Below are positions 50,453-58,438 of a DNA stretch of 64,000 nucleotides, in pieces. The DNA is from Bradyrhizobium canariense (GTDB taxonomy: Bacteria; Pseudomonadota; Alphaproteobacteria; Rhizobiales; Xanthobacteraceae). Made by a program: the position numbers and the translations under genes. Positions within the stretch are counted from its first letter, which is position 1; every line of letters starts with the position of its first letter. The notes below the pieces were generated by a model. The model saw only the letters and a program-made list of their open reading frames with translations. It was not told where the DNA came from and searched no databases. Where the stretch lies: positions 156,697-220,696 of the forward strand of contig NZ_JAFCKJ010000011.1 in assembly GCF_018130465.1 (NCBI RefSeq), read 5' to 3'.

Positions 50453-51646
50453 CTACACAATCTCGTTCGCCCTTAGCGCCGCAATCTCCGCCGCGTCGAA
50501 TCCCAGCTCGCCCAGCACCGCATCCGTGTCCGCGCCGAGCTCCGGCGCCATCCGGTCCAGCCTGCCGCCGCCATGCGCGAGCTTGAATCCGCTGCCGGCA
50601 AAGCGCAGGCGCCCATAGGGCGTATCGAGCTCCTGGATTGCGCCGCGCGCCTTGATCTGCGGATGGTCGATCACCTCTTCGACCTTCCAGATGCTGGCGC
50701 AGGGCGCGCCGGCATCTTCCAGAATGGTCTCCCATTCGCGCGCCGGCCTTGCCGCGAGCGCCTCTTCAATGATGGCGCGCAGCGCCGGCTCGTTCTCGTT
50801 GCGGGCGAACCAGTCGGCAAAGCGCGGATCGCTGAGCGTGTCCTCGCGGCCGAGCGCGGACATCAGCGCGCGATATTGCTTCTCGTTGTTGACGGCGAGC
50901 AGGATGTGGCCGTCGCCGCATTTGAACAAATTCGCCGTGGTCCTGCGGCTGACGGCCTGATTGCCCGACAGCTGCTGGCGATGGCCGGCGACCGACCAGT
51001 CCGCGATCTGCCCCGAGAGAAACGCCATCGTCGCCTCCAGCATGGAGACGTCGATGAGTTGGCCCTTGCCGGTGCGATCGCGCTGGTACAGCGCGCTCGA
51101 CACGCCGAAGGCAGCGGTCGCGCCCGACAGCACGTCGCACACCGCAAAGCCCGCGCGCGTCGGTCCGGTTTCTGGATGACCCGTGATCGCCATGATGCCG
51201 GACAGCGCCTGCATCTTGCCGTCATAGCCGGGCCGCAGCCGATCCGGACCGGTCTGGCCGAAGCCGGACACCGCGCAGTAGATCAGCTTCGGATTGATTG
51301 CCGACAGCGCCGCATAGCCGATGCCGAGCTTGTCCATCACGCCGGGGCGGAAATTTTCCAGGACGACGTCGACCTGAGTGGCGAGCTTCTTCACGATCGC
51401 GATCGCATCCGGCTTTTGCAGATCGAGCGTCAGGCTGCGCTTGTTGCCGTTGATGGCCTGGAACGCCGGCGCGAGGCCGCGCTCCGCCCATTCGCGCGAC
51501 AGCGGCGTGCGGCGCATGTCCTCGCCCTCGCGCCGCTCGACCTTGATGACGTCGGCGCCCAGCAGCGCGAGCTGGTAGCTCGCATAGGGGCCGGCCAACA
51601 CTTGCGTGAAGTCCAGGATCTTCACGCCCTCGAACGGTCGCGTCAC
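50453..51646 (-). CDS. CaiB/BaiF family CoA-transferase
   Basis: A 397-residue class III CoA-transferase that moves CoA between acyl donors and acceptors. It has PFEGVKILDFTQVLAGPYAS, LGADVIKVERREGED, NFRPGVMDKLGIGYAAL, and the catalytic Asp in RPGYDGKMQALSG. Substrate is not given by sequence. The start is a GTG at 51646. It is the last gene of a minus-strand run that also contains the GrdB-like protein 36 bases upstream, so the two may act in one pathway. Confidence 0.9.
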   Translation of the reverse strand: MTRPFEGVKILDFTQVLAGPYASYQLALLGADVIKVERREGEDMRRTPLSREWAERGLAPAFQAINGNKRSLTLDLQKPDAIAIVKKLATQVDVVLENFRPGVMDKLGIGYAALSAINPKLIYCAVSGFGQTGPDRLRPGYDGKMQALSGIMAITGHPETGPTRAGFAVCDVLSGATAAFGVSSALYQRDRTGKGQLIDVSMLEATMAFLSGQIADWSVAGHRQQLSGNQAVSRRTTANLFKCGDGHILLAVNNEKQYRALMSALGREDTLSDPRFADWFARNENEPALRAIIEEALAARPAREWETILEDAGAPCASIWKVEEVIDHPQIKARGAIQELDTPYGRLRFAGSGFKLAHGGGRLDRMAPELGADTDAVLGELGFDAAEIAALRANEIV

Positions 51647-51682
51647 GTCGCTCTCCCTTTTTGTTTTGGTTGTCGGAGGACG

Positions 51683-52612
51683 TCAGGCGGCGCGATTGCC
51701 GCGCGCGATCTCCTTCTGCTTGTCGAATTCGGCACGGCGGCGCTCCAGCTCTTCAGGCGAGAGCTGCGCGACGTTGTTGTAGTCGAGCTTCCAGGAGGCG
51801 TCCTCGCTCCAGCGCAGCGGCGACTGCATGGTGGTCTGCGGGCCGCTCGCGGTCTCCAGCAGTTTGAGCGCCAGCTCGAGCGTCTGCGCCTGCGAGGCGA
51901 CGTTATGCGGCTTGCCGGCGGAATTGCCGAGCGGGAAATCCGAGAACAAAAAGCGCGGCACGGCGGCGTGCTCGATGATGTCCTTGGCGCAGCCCATGAT
52001 CACGGTCGGAATGCCGTTCGCCTCGAGATGCCGCGCCACCAGCGCGGTGGTCTGGTGGCAGACCGGGCAGTTCGGCACCAGCACGGCGACATCGACATTG
52101 TCGGCAAGACAGCGCGCCAGAATGTCCGGCGCGTCGGTGTCGAGGGTGACGCGATGGCTGCGGTTGGTCGGCGCGCCGAAGAAGCGCGGGGCCACCTCGC
52201 CGATGCGCCCGGCAGCGCTCGCCTTCAAAAGCTGCGGCAGCGGAAACCAGCTGCCGTTGTCGGTGGCCGTGGTGTGCTTGCGGTCGTAGCCGATGTGGGA
52301 GATGCGAAGGTCGTGCGCTTTCGAGGTGTCGCCGTCATAGACCTGGTAGAATTTCGCGCCGCCATTATACGCCGCACCCGGCCCCTGGTCGCCCTTGGTG
52401 GGATCGTACGGCGCGGCCGTCGTGATGATCGTCACGCGTGATCGCGAAAGCGGCTTCTTCAGCGGCTGGAACGGCGCCTCGGTGTAGTGGGCCCAGCGAT
52501 ACGCCGTGGTGTAGCCGATCGCGGCGTAATAGTCCCGCGTGCGCTGCATATAGGGGACGGGGGCATCATAGTCGGGCGCAAAGCCGAATTCGTCGTCGCG
52601 CGGATCGGACAT
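51683..52612 (-). CDS. Glycine/betaine reductase selenoprotein B-like protein with cysteine
   Basis: A 309-residue protein that shows the general layout of GrdB/PrdB-type reductase subunits. It has VTIITTAAPYDPTKGDQGPG at the middle, HDLRISHIGYDRKHT, and VAVLVPNCPVCHQTTALVAR followed by HLEANGIPTVIMGC. In clostridial GrdB the equivalent loop carries selenocysteine (U-x-x-C-type); here the motif is C-P-V-C with two cysteines and no in-frame UGA. It is therefore a non-selenium homologue in an aerobe, with unknown substrate. The gene pair with a CoA-transferase suggests a catabolic role. Family assignment is by motif memory. Confidence 0.65.
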   Translation of the reverse strand: MSDPRDDEFGFAPDYDAPVPYMQRTRDYYAAIGYTTAYRWAHYTEAPFQPLKKPLSRSRVTIITTAAPYDPTKGDQGPGAAYNGGAKFYQVYDGDTSKAHDLRISHIGYDRKHTTATDNGSWFPLPQLLKASAAGRIGEVAPRFFGAPTNRSHRVTLDTDAPDILARCLADNVDVAVLVPNCPVCHQTTALVARHLEANGIPTVIMGCAKDIIEHAAVPRFLFSDFPLGNSAGKPHNVASQAQTLELALKLLETASGPQTTMQSPLRWSEDASWKLDYNNVAQLSPEELERRRAEFDKQKEIARGNRAA

Positions 52613-52715
52613 GGGCGCGTCTCCTGGTTCTTGGTGGCGACAGACTAGAGATAGTCGCGGGGGAGCTCAACAGGCCCCATGGCCGCGCAGGTCAGAATTG
52701 CGGACCGGGCGGGGG

Positions 52716-53297
52716 CTACCGAAACAGATGCAGCGCCGCGTATTGCAGCAGCATGATCGCCTTGGCGTCGATGATGCGCCCGTCCGCGATCATCGCCAGC
52801 GCGTCGTCGATGGAAAGCTCCAGCACCTCGATGTCCTCGCCTTCGTGTTCGAGGCCGCCGCCGTCGCTGACCCGCATCTCCGGCTCGTACTTGGCGACGA
52901 AGAAATGCAGCTTCTCGGTGACGGCGCCGGGGCTCATGAACGCCTCGAACACCTTGTGGACGTGGTGCAGGCGATAGCCGGTTTCCTCCTCGGCCTCGGC
53001 GCGGATGCGTACCTCGGGCGAGGCATCGTCCAGCACACCGGCGGCCGCCTCGATCAGGAGATCGTCGTGGCCGCGGATGAAGGCCGGCAGGCGGAATTGC
53101 TTCACCAGGATCACCGTACGCCGTGCGAGATTATACGGCAGCACGGCCGCGGCGTTGTCGCGTTCATAGGTCTCGCGGTGCTGCGTCTGCCACTCGCCAT
53201 TGGCGCGCCGGTACTCGAACGTGGTGTTCTTGAGGGTGGTCCAGTTGTCCGAGAGCACGCGGACGTCCTTGATGCGGACGCGGTCGGAAATGGTCAT
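52716..53297 (-). CDS. Nudix hydrolase, NudK/GDP-sugar pyrophosphatase-like
   Basis: A 193-residue Nudix protein. It starts VRIKDVRVLSDNWTTLKNTT, the N-terminal strand pattern of NudK/ADP-ribose pyrophosphatases, then VILVKQFRLPAF, and the box EAAAGVLDDASPEVRIRAEAEEETGYRLH. The usual E-E in the last part of the box is present. NudK cleaves GDP-mannose; whether this one does is not known. It is nine bases from the GNAT gene upstream. Confidence 0.9.
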   Translation of the reverse strand: MTISDRVRIKDVRVLSDNWTTLKNTTFEYRRANGEWQTQHRETYERDNAAAVLPYNLARRTVILVKQFRLPAFIRGHDDLLIEAAAGVLDDASPEVRIRAEAEEETGYRLHHVHKVFEAFMSPGAVTEKLHFFVAKYEPEMRVSDGGGLEHEGEDIEVLELSIDDALAMIADGRIIDAKAIMLLQYAALHLFR

Positions 53298-53306
53298 GGC
53301 TCGATC

Positions 53307-53750
53307 TCAGTTGCTTGGAGGCGTGTCGCGGCCGTCGAGCCATTTCTGGAATATGACCGAGGTCGATTCCTCAAAACCCAGCGACTGGTAGAACGCATTG
53401 GCCTGGGCATTCTCGCGGCGGACCAGCAGCTGAAGCTTCGCGATACCAGCCTGGCGCAGCCAGTCCTCGGCTGCGGTCATGATCACCCGGCCATGGCCGC
53501 GCTTGCGGCCATCAGGATCGACCGCGACGTAATAGACCCAGCCGCGATGGCCGTCATGGCCGACCATGACGGTGGCGACGATGGCGCCGCCGTCGCGGCC
53601 GAGCAGGATGGTGGAATTGTCGCGCCGACGCGCTAGCGCGATGTCGGCGTGCGGATCGTTCCACGGCCGGGTCAGGCTGCAGCGCTGCCACAGCGCGACC
53701 ACAGGCTCGACATCGGCCTCAGTGATCGCGTCGATCGTGAGAGCACTCAC
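53307..53750 (-). CDS. GNAT-family N-acetyltransferase (YpeA-like)
   Basis: A 147-residue acetyltransferase starting at a GTG at 53750, read as MSALTIDAITEADVEPVVALW. The long frame upstream is the shadow of the FAD oxidase gene and is rejected. The acetyl-CoA site is VAVDPDGRKRGHGRVIMTAAEDW (R/Q-x-x-G-x-G/A), followed by LLVRRENAQANAFYQSLGFEE, the typical GNAT motif B. The substrate is unknown. Its GTGA start overlaps the stop of the FAD oxidase gene, so translation is coupled. Confidence 0.88.
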   Translation of the reverse strand: MSALTIDAITEADVEPVVALWQRCSLTRPWNDPHADIALARRRDNSTILLGRDGGAIVATVMVGHDGHRGWVYYVAVDPDGRKRGHGRVIMTAAEDWLRQAGIAKLQLLVRRENAQANAFYQSLGFEESTSVIFQKWLDGRDTPPSN

Positions 53751-55174
53751 AGCACTTTTCCCGGGTTCATGATGCCAAGCGGATCGAGCATCGCCTTGAG
53801 CTGTCGCATCAGCTCGATTGCGGTCTTGTCCTTCACGTCGGGCAGCTCGTCGCGCTTGAGCACGCCGATGCCGTGCTCGGCCGAGATCGAGCCGCCCATG
53901 CGCAGCACGATCGCGAACACGACGGCGTTCATCTCGTGCCAGCGCGCCAAATAGTCCGCACTGTTGGCACCGATGGGCTGGCTGACATTGTAGTGCAAAT
54001 TGCCGTCGCCGAGATGGCCGAACGGCACCGGTCGTGCGCCGGGGATCAGTTTCACCACGGCGGCATTGGCCTCGGCGACGAAGGCGGGAACGGTGGCCAC
54101 CGGCACGGAAATGTCGTGCTTGATCGAGCCGCCCTCCGGCTTCTGCGCCGACGACATCTCGTCGCGCAGCTTCCAGAAGCCGGCGCGCTGGGTCAGATTG
54201 GCCGCGATCACGGCGTCGTCGACGATCTCGTCCTCCATGGCGCGGCTGAGGATCGTTTCCAGCGGCGTGCGGGCGTCGTCGCCGGGTGATGACAATTCCA
54301 TCAGCACGTACCAGGCATGCTTTTGCGCGAGCGGATCGCGCACGTCGATGCCGTGGCGGATCGAGAAATCGACCGCCATCTCCGAGAGCAGCTCGAAACT
54401 CGTCAGCGCATTGGCGGCCTCGCTTTGCGCGATCGCCAGCAGTTTCAATGCGGCGTCCGGCGACTTCAGCCCGACGAAGGCGGTCTCGATCGACCGCGGC
54501 TTCGGAAACAGCTTCAGCGTCGCGGCCGTGATGATGCCTAGCGTGCCTTCGGCGCCGATGAAGAGGTTGTGCAGATTGTAGCCGGTGTTGTCCTTCTTCA
54601 GCTTCGACAGCACGCCCAGCACGCGCCCGTCCGCCAGCACCACCTCGAGCCCCAGCGCCATCTCGCGCGCGACGCCATAGGCGAGCGCGGCCGTGCCGCC
54701 GGCATTGGTCGAGAGATTGCCGCCGATGGTGCAGCTGCCTTCCGCGCCGAGCGAGAGCGGAAACAGCCGGTCGACGTCGGCGGCCTTCTGCTGCGCGATC
54801 TGCAGCACCACGCCGGCCTCGCAGGTCATGGTGTTGGACGCAGTGTCGACCTCGCGGATCTTGTCGAGCCGGCGCAGCGACACCACCACCTCGCCATTGT
54901 GCGGCGTCTGCCCGCCGACGAGGCCGGTGTTGCCGCCCTGCGGCACCAGCGCGATTCTGTGCTCGGAAGCGAGCTTGCAGATCGCGGCGACCTCTGCAGT
55001 CGAGCCCGGGCGCAGCACCAGCGGCGAGCGGCCGTGGAACAGATTGCGCTCCTCGGTGACATAGGCCTCGATGTCGGCCGCATCGGTGATCGCATGCTTC
55101 TCGCCGACGATCTTGCGGAATTGTTCGATCAGCTCGGGCGCAAGCGGAGGGGTGGCGGATTGATTGACGTTCAT
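53747..55174 (-). CDS. FAD-linked 2-hydroxyacid dehydrogenase (D-lactate/2-hydroxyglutarate type)
   Basis: A 475-residue flavoprotein from the ATG at 55174. The FAD-binding PP-loop is VLRPGSTAEVAAICKLASEH, ALVPQGGNTGLVGGQTP; next is the pyrophosphate-binding SLGAEGSCTIGGNLSTNAGGT, and GYNLHNLFIGAEGTLGIITAA. The C-terminal cap has FGHLGDGNLHYNVS (metal/substrate His) and ISAEHGIGVLKRDEL. This is the D2HGDH/GlcD/Dld2 group that oxidises D-2-hydroxyacids; the substrate is not fixed. It lies 80 bases after the Sua5-type gene. Confidence 0.9.
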   Translation of the reverse strand: MNVNQSATPPLAPELIEQFRKIVGEKHAITDAADIEAYVTEERNLFHGRSPLVLRPGSTAEVAAICKLASEHRIALVPQGGNTGLVGGQTPHNGEVVVSLRRLDKIREVDTASNTMTCEAGVVLQIAQQKAADVDRLFPLSLGAEGSCTIGGNLSTNAGGTAALAYGVAREMALGLEVVLADGRVLGVLSKLKKDNTGYNLHNLFIGAEGTLGIITAATLKLFPKPRSIETAFVGLKSPDAALKLLAIAQSEAANALTSFELLSEMAVDFSIRHGIDVRDPLAQKHAWYVLMELSSPGDDARTPLETILSRAMEDEIVDDAVIAANLTQRAGFWKLRDEMSSAQKPEGGSIKHDISVPVATVPAFVAEANAAVVKLIPGARPVPFGHLGDGNLHYNVSQPIGANSADYLARWHEMNAVVFAIVLRMGGSISAEHGIGVLKRDELPDVKDKTAIELMRQLKAMLDPLGIMNPGKVL

Positions 55175-55254
55175 GGTCGTGTCTCTTCTCAAGCTTCTTA
55201 CTCTTTGCGCATGATCTTGTCGGAAAACCGCTACACACTTTCCCGGATCATACG

Positions 55255-56244
55255 CTATCGCGCGACGGCCGCCCGGCGCAGCCGGTCGTTGATCGCTTCG
55301 CCCAGATCTTCTTCGGGGATCGCCATCACGGCGATCACTCGCGGCCCCCCGGCATCGAGGGCGCGAAGATAGCCGAACAGATTGGCGGCGGCTTCATCGA
55401 GATCACCGGTGAGCGACAAATTCATGACGGCGGCGGCGGCCTCCAGGCCGGGCAGGCGCGCGGGGCCGAACGCCAGCAGCGCTTCGCCCGGCGCGACATC
55501 GTGGGCATTGAGCCGTACATTGGCACGCGGCGCGTAATGCGAGGCCAGCATGCCCGGGGCGAGCGGCTGGCTGTCGTCGCTGTCGGCCTCCGCGGGCAGT
55601 CGCGCCAGCGGTGCGCCGAGCACGGCCTCGATCCGCTCGCGCGACAGCCCGCCGGGCCGCAGCAGCATCGGCGCGTAGAAGCAGCCGACGATGGTCGATT
55701 CGACGCCGACCGTAACGGGCCCGCCGTCCACGATCAGGTCGATCCGCCCCGCAAGGTCGCCCTCGACATGGGCGGCCAGCGTCGGGGAGACGTGGCCGGA
55801 GAGGTTCGCCGACGGCGCCACCACAGCCCCGCCAAAGGCGCGCAGGATCGCCTGCGCCACCGGATGGGCGGGAATGCGGATCGCGACCGTATCGAGGCCG
55901 GCGGTGGCAAGATCGGCCACCGGGCAGTTTTCCGTCTTCGGCACCACCAGGGTCAGCGGGCCCGGCCAGAACGCCTCCGCAAGGCTCAAGGCGCAGGCGT
56001 CGAATCGCCCGATCCTCCGCGCGGCCGCGAGGTCGGCGACATGCGCGATCAGCGGATTGAAGGCCGGCCGCCCCTTGGCGGCGTAAAGATGGGCGATCGC
56101 GCTGGCATTTCCGGCGTCCGCCCCGAGCCCGTAGACCGTCTCGGTCGGGAACGCGACCAGCCCGCCGGCGGCCAATGTCCGGGCGGCAGCTTCCGCGCCG
56201 GCCTCGCCGGCCGGTAAAATCAGCGTTTCAAGACCCGTTTTCAC
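55255..56244 (-). CDS. L-threonylcarbamoyladenylate synthase (Sua5/YwlC type)
   Basis: A 329-residue enzyme that makes threonylcarbamoyl-AMP for the t6A37 modification of tRNAs reading ANN codons. The N-terminal YrdC domain has GGLVAFPTETVYGLGADAGNASAIAHLYAAKGRPAFNPLIAHV and VAIRIPAHPVAQAILRAF. The second (Sua5) domain follows residue ~210 and marks the long form of the family. The start is a GTG at 56244; the open frame before it runs into the tRNA-Pro gene on the other strand, which excludes a longer protein. Confidence 0.92.
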   Translation of the reverse strand: MKTGLETLILPAGEAGAEAAARTLAAGGLVAFPTETVYGLGADAGNASAIAHLYAAKGRPAFNPLIAHVADLAAARRIGRFDACALSLAEAFWPGPLTLVVPKTENCPVADLATAGLDTVAIRIPAHPVAQAILRAFGGAVVAPSANLSGHVSPTLAAHVEGDLAGRIDLIVDGGPVTVGVESTIVGCFYAPMLLRPGGLSRERIEAVLGAPLARLPAEADSDDSQPLAPGMLASHYAPRANVRLNAHDVAPGEALLAFGPARLPGLEAAAAVMNLSLTGDLDEAAANLFGYLRALDAGGPRVIAVMAIPEEDLGEAINDRLRRAAVAR

Positions 56245-56312
56245 AGGGATAAGATTCCTCAGCTCGGCCGCTTGCGGTGCGCCAAACCCGACGCTATAAG
56301 CCGGCCTCTTGT

Positions 56313-56389
56313 CGGAGTGTGGCTCAGCCCGGTAGAGCACTGCGTTCGGGACGCAGGGGTCGCAGGTTCGAATCCTGCCACTCCGACCA
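56313..56389 (+). tRNA. tRNA-Pro (anticodon CGG)
   Basis: A 77-base cloverleaf with encoded CCA. The acceptor stem is CGGAGTG / CACTCCG, the D-arm GCTC...GAGC, the anticodon stem CTGCG / CGCAG around the loop TTCGGGA (anticodon CGG), and the T-arm GCAGG-TTCGAAT-CCTGC, followed by discriminator A and CCA. It reads CCG proline codons. It is divergent from the Sua5-type gene. Confidence 0.97.
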
Positions 56390-56407
56390 TTCTTCCAAAA
56401 GTCGACG

Positions 56408-56472
56408 TTTTCCTAGAGGCTTGTTCCTCTAGAGGCTTGGTTTCCTAAAGACTTGGCTTCCTAAAGACTTGG
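56408..56472 (+). repeat. Four tandem 16-17-base repeats beside tRNA-Pro
   Basis: Units at 56408 (TTTTCCTAGAGGCTTG), 56424 (TTCCTCTAGAGGCTTGG), 56441 (TTTCCTAAAGACTTGG) and 56457 (CTTCCTAAAGACTTGG) follow each other directly, 19 bases after the tRNA. The last two differ by one base, the first two by two or three. No coding sequence is seen here. Confidence 0.85.
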
Positions 56473-56765
56473 CGGACCGGCCGCCAGCGCCTCGGGAGCG
56501 CCCTTTTGCAACGATTTTCGGGGCGGGTCCACGGCCGATTTGGCCGGGCAGGGCGGTCTGTCGCGGCGGCATGGCTCGCAACGCTCATCCCTTCGAGTAG
56601 CGCTTTGATTGCGTGAAGCGCGGTGCAGGGGTCACCGGGTTCAAATACAGATCGTTGGATCTGGGTTGGCTTCAACTTTTCGGGCGGCTGACAATTTCAA
56701 CTTAAGCTCGCATTCATTTCGTAATACACATGACGCATTGATTTTTTTGCTTAAGGCATTGCGCC
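56473..56765 (+). other. Non-coding leader with a tRNA-like fragment
   Basis: No gene is seen between the tandem repeats and the 507-aa gene. At 56625-56646 the bases GCAGGGGTC-ACCGGGTTCAAAT resemble the 3' half of the neighbouring tRNA-Pro (GCAGGGGTC-GCAGG-TTCGAAT), with the same GCAGGGGTC and a T-loop-like GGTTCAAAT; the acceptor part is absent. The last ~90 bases are AT-rich and probably carry the promoter of the next gene. Confidence 0.35.
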
Positions 56766-58289
56766 ATGGAATTGACCCCGAACAATTTGGACCAGCTTTC
56801 CGGAATTGCCCAATGCCTCGATGACCAATGGGCCCCGCCGGACATCGCCCAGGAAGCCGCGGAGGGTGCGAAGCCGCTCTCCGCCTACGCCAAGCGGATC
56901 CAGCCGGCGATGAAGACGGAGTTCTTCAAGGCGCTGCTCACGCTGCGTTCGGTGGTGGTCAATCGCGCATACCTCCTCCACAACGAGGCGGTCAAGGCAC
57001 TCTACCTCGGCGGAGGTTCGGAGCCGGAGTCATTTGAGCGCCTCGTGCGGGATCGCGCAATCATCCCTTTCCTCTACGACGAGCGGCAACTCTCGGACTT
57101 CAAGGGCACGGACCTGTCCCGCGACGTCGAGGATTACTGGATCAAGGCCGAGTCGAAAGACACGAACAAGCTGAGATTGAGCTGGGACGACAGGCGGAAC
57201 GGAACCCTGATCGCGGACCACATTTCCAAGCGCTTCGGAGGTTTCTTCAAGACGATCGACGACCTGAGGCCCGATCTCCTTCGCAAGGACTTCTCTCTTT
57301 CGACATTCGATGACGAGAGCATCAAGCTGATGCTCAAGAACATCCGCGATTTTGCCAATCGGGTGCAGGACGAGACCAGTCGTCCGGTCAAACGCAAGGA
57401 GATCTACCAAAAGTTCGTCTGCGTCGATGGCCTGCACAAGGACCACCTGGTCTTTGATCTCAAGAAGCCGCTGGCCATGCAGATCAAGGCGCTCGCGGAC
57501 CTCAAGTACAACGTCAATTTGCCGGATGTTCTCAACCGATACGTCGTCACGTCCCAGGGATCGACCAGCCGTGAGTGCTTGCAGGAGATCAAGGAACTCA
57601 CGGAAGGCATCAAGGAGGTGGACGAGAAGGAGTTGCACGATCTCATGATGGCTGTTGCCGGGGTCGGTCTGGACATCGCCAGTCAAGCCGTTCAATTGAC
57701 CGATATCGGTTCGGTAAGCCTGGACGACATCATCGCGGTCAGGAACGATCCGATATGGGCGTTGCATCACGAGATCGCTGTCGAGAACCTGCCGGACAAC
57801 AAGCGGCCGATGTCGGAGCAGAAGTTCGTTCAGGACCCATTGGAGTCCATTCGGCGCGTCTCCAGTTCGCTGGGGAACGTGGTTGGGCGTTTGGGCCAGA
57901 TCCAGCGCGACAGTCGTCTCCGCGAAGCCACCGAGCGATGGGAGGTTCGACTGAGTGCGTTGGGCATTTTCGAGATGATCGCCTCGGAGGCTGGGCACGC
58001 GTTTGGCTTGCCACATCTGCCCGAGGATCCGGTCAGCGAACACTCGCTGTCGCGAGGGATGGTGCCCCTCGTCGCTCACGCAGTCGTCTATCTTGAGGGA
58101 GGCGGGTTGAAATATGAAATGAAGCAGCCCGTATTCCAGGGTAAAATCTGGGCGGAAACCGCTGCAAAGATCGCTCGGGAGGTTCGTAGCCGTCTGTCGT
58201 TCGAGGGGACCGAGATAGCGCCGTCGGGGGATCAATTGCGTCCCGATCAGCAGGGCGGCGGACTTGAGGTCAAGGATCGGGACGATTGA
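56766..58289 (+). CDS. Unrecognised 507-aa soluble protein
   Basis: I do not recognise this protein. It is 507 residues, without signal peptide or membrane helix, and rich in charged residues. The first half is helical (SAYAKRIQPAMKTEFFKALL, TLRSVVVNRAYLLHNEAVKA) with LSWDDRRNGTLIADHISKRF at the centre. The second half has ECLQEIKELTEGIKEVDEKE, LDDIIAVRNDPIWALHHEIA, ERWEVRLSALGIFEMIASEA and GMVPLVAHAVVYLEGGGLKY, and a polar tail. Base composition looks lower in GC than the core genes nearby. AAGG precedes the ATG. It lies next to tRNA-Pro and is followed, 149 bases later, by a Nudix gene. Recently acquired accessory DNA is likely. Confidence 0.8.
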   Translation: MELTPNNLDQLSGIAQCLDDQWAPPDIAQEAAEGAKPLSAYAKRIQPAMKTEFFKALLTLRSVVVNRAYLLHNEAVKALYLGGGSEPESFERLVRDRAIIPFLYDERQLSDFKGTDLSRDVEDYWIKAESKDTNKLRLSWDDRRNGTLIADHISKRFGGFFKTIDDLRPDLLRKDFSLSTFDDESIKLMLKNIRDFANRVQDETSRPVKRKEIYQKFVCVDGLHKDHLVFDLKKPLAMQIKALADLKYNVNLPDVLNRYVVTSQGSTSRECLQEIKELTEGIKEVDEKELHDLMMAVAGVGLDIASQAVQLTDIGSVSLDDIIAVRNDPIWALHHEIAVENLPDNKRPMSEQKFVQDPLESIRRVSSSLGNVVGRLGQIQRDSRLREATERWEVRLSALGIFEMIASEAGHAFGLPHLPEDPVSEHSLSRGMVPLVAHAVVYLEGGGLKYEMKQPVFQGKIWAETAAKIAREVRSRLSFEGTEIAPSGDQLRPDQQGGGLEVKDRDD

Positions 58290-58438
58290 ACTGCGGTGTA
58301 ACCCCGGCAAAATCAGGCGGCGCCGCAAGGCATCGCCGCCAAAACGACAAGAAGCGGCTCGACCGTGATCGCGGCTCACGGGCCGGCCGGTGGCAGCGGC
58401 AGGCCCATGTCAATCTTCATCTCTGACCAGGGAAAATA

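Noticed and set aside
50573-52441. 622-codon plus-strand frame across the CoA-transferase and GrdB-like genes
   Set aside because: It spans two well-supported minus-strand genes and their gap, and its composition is that of antisense DNA.
51683-52612. Possible selenocysteine codon in the GrdB-like gene
   Set aside because: The active-site codons are ordinary Cys codons and there is no in-frame UGA.
53307-55238. 643-codon minus-strand frame ending in the GNAT domain
   Set aside because: Only the last ~147 codons are real (GNAT). The upstream part overlaps the FAD oxidase in another frame and is meaningless.
56408-56472. Possible CRISPR-like array (four tandem units)
   Set aside because: The units abut without spacers, are only 16-17 bases long and there are no cas genes.
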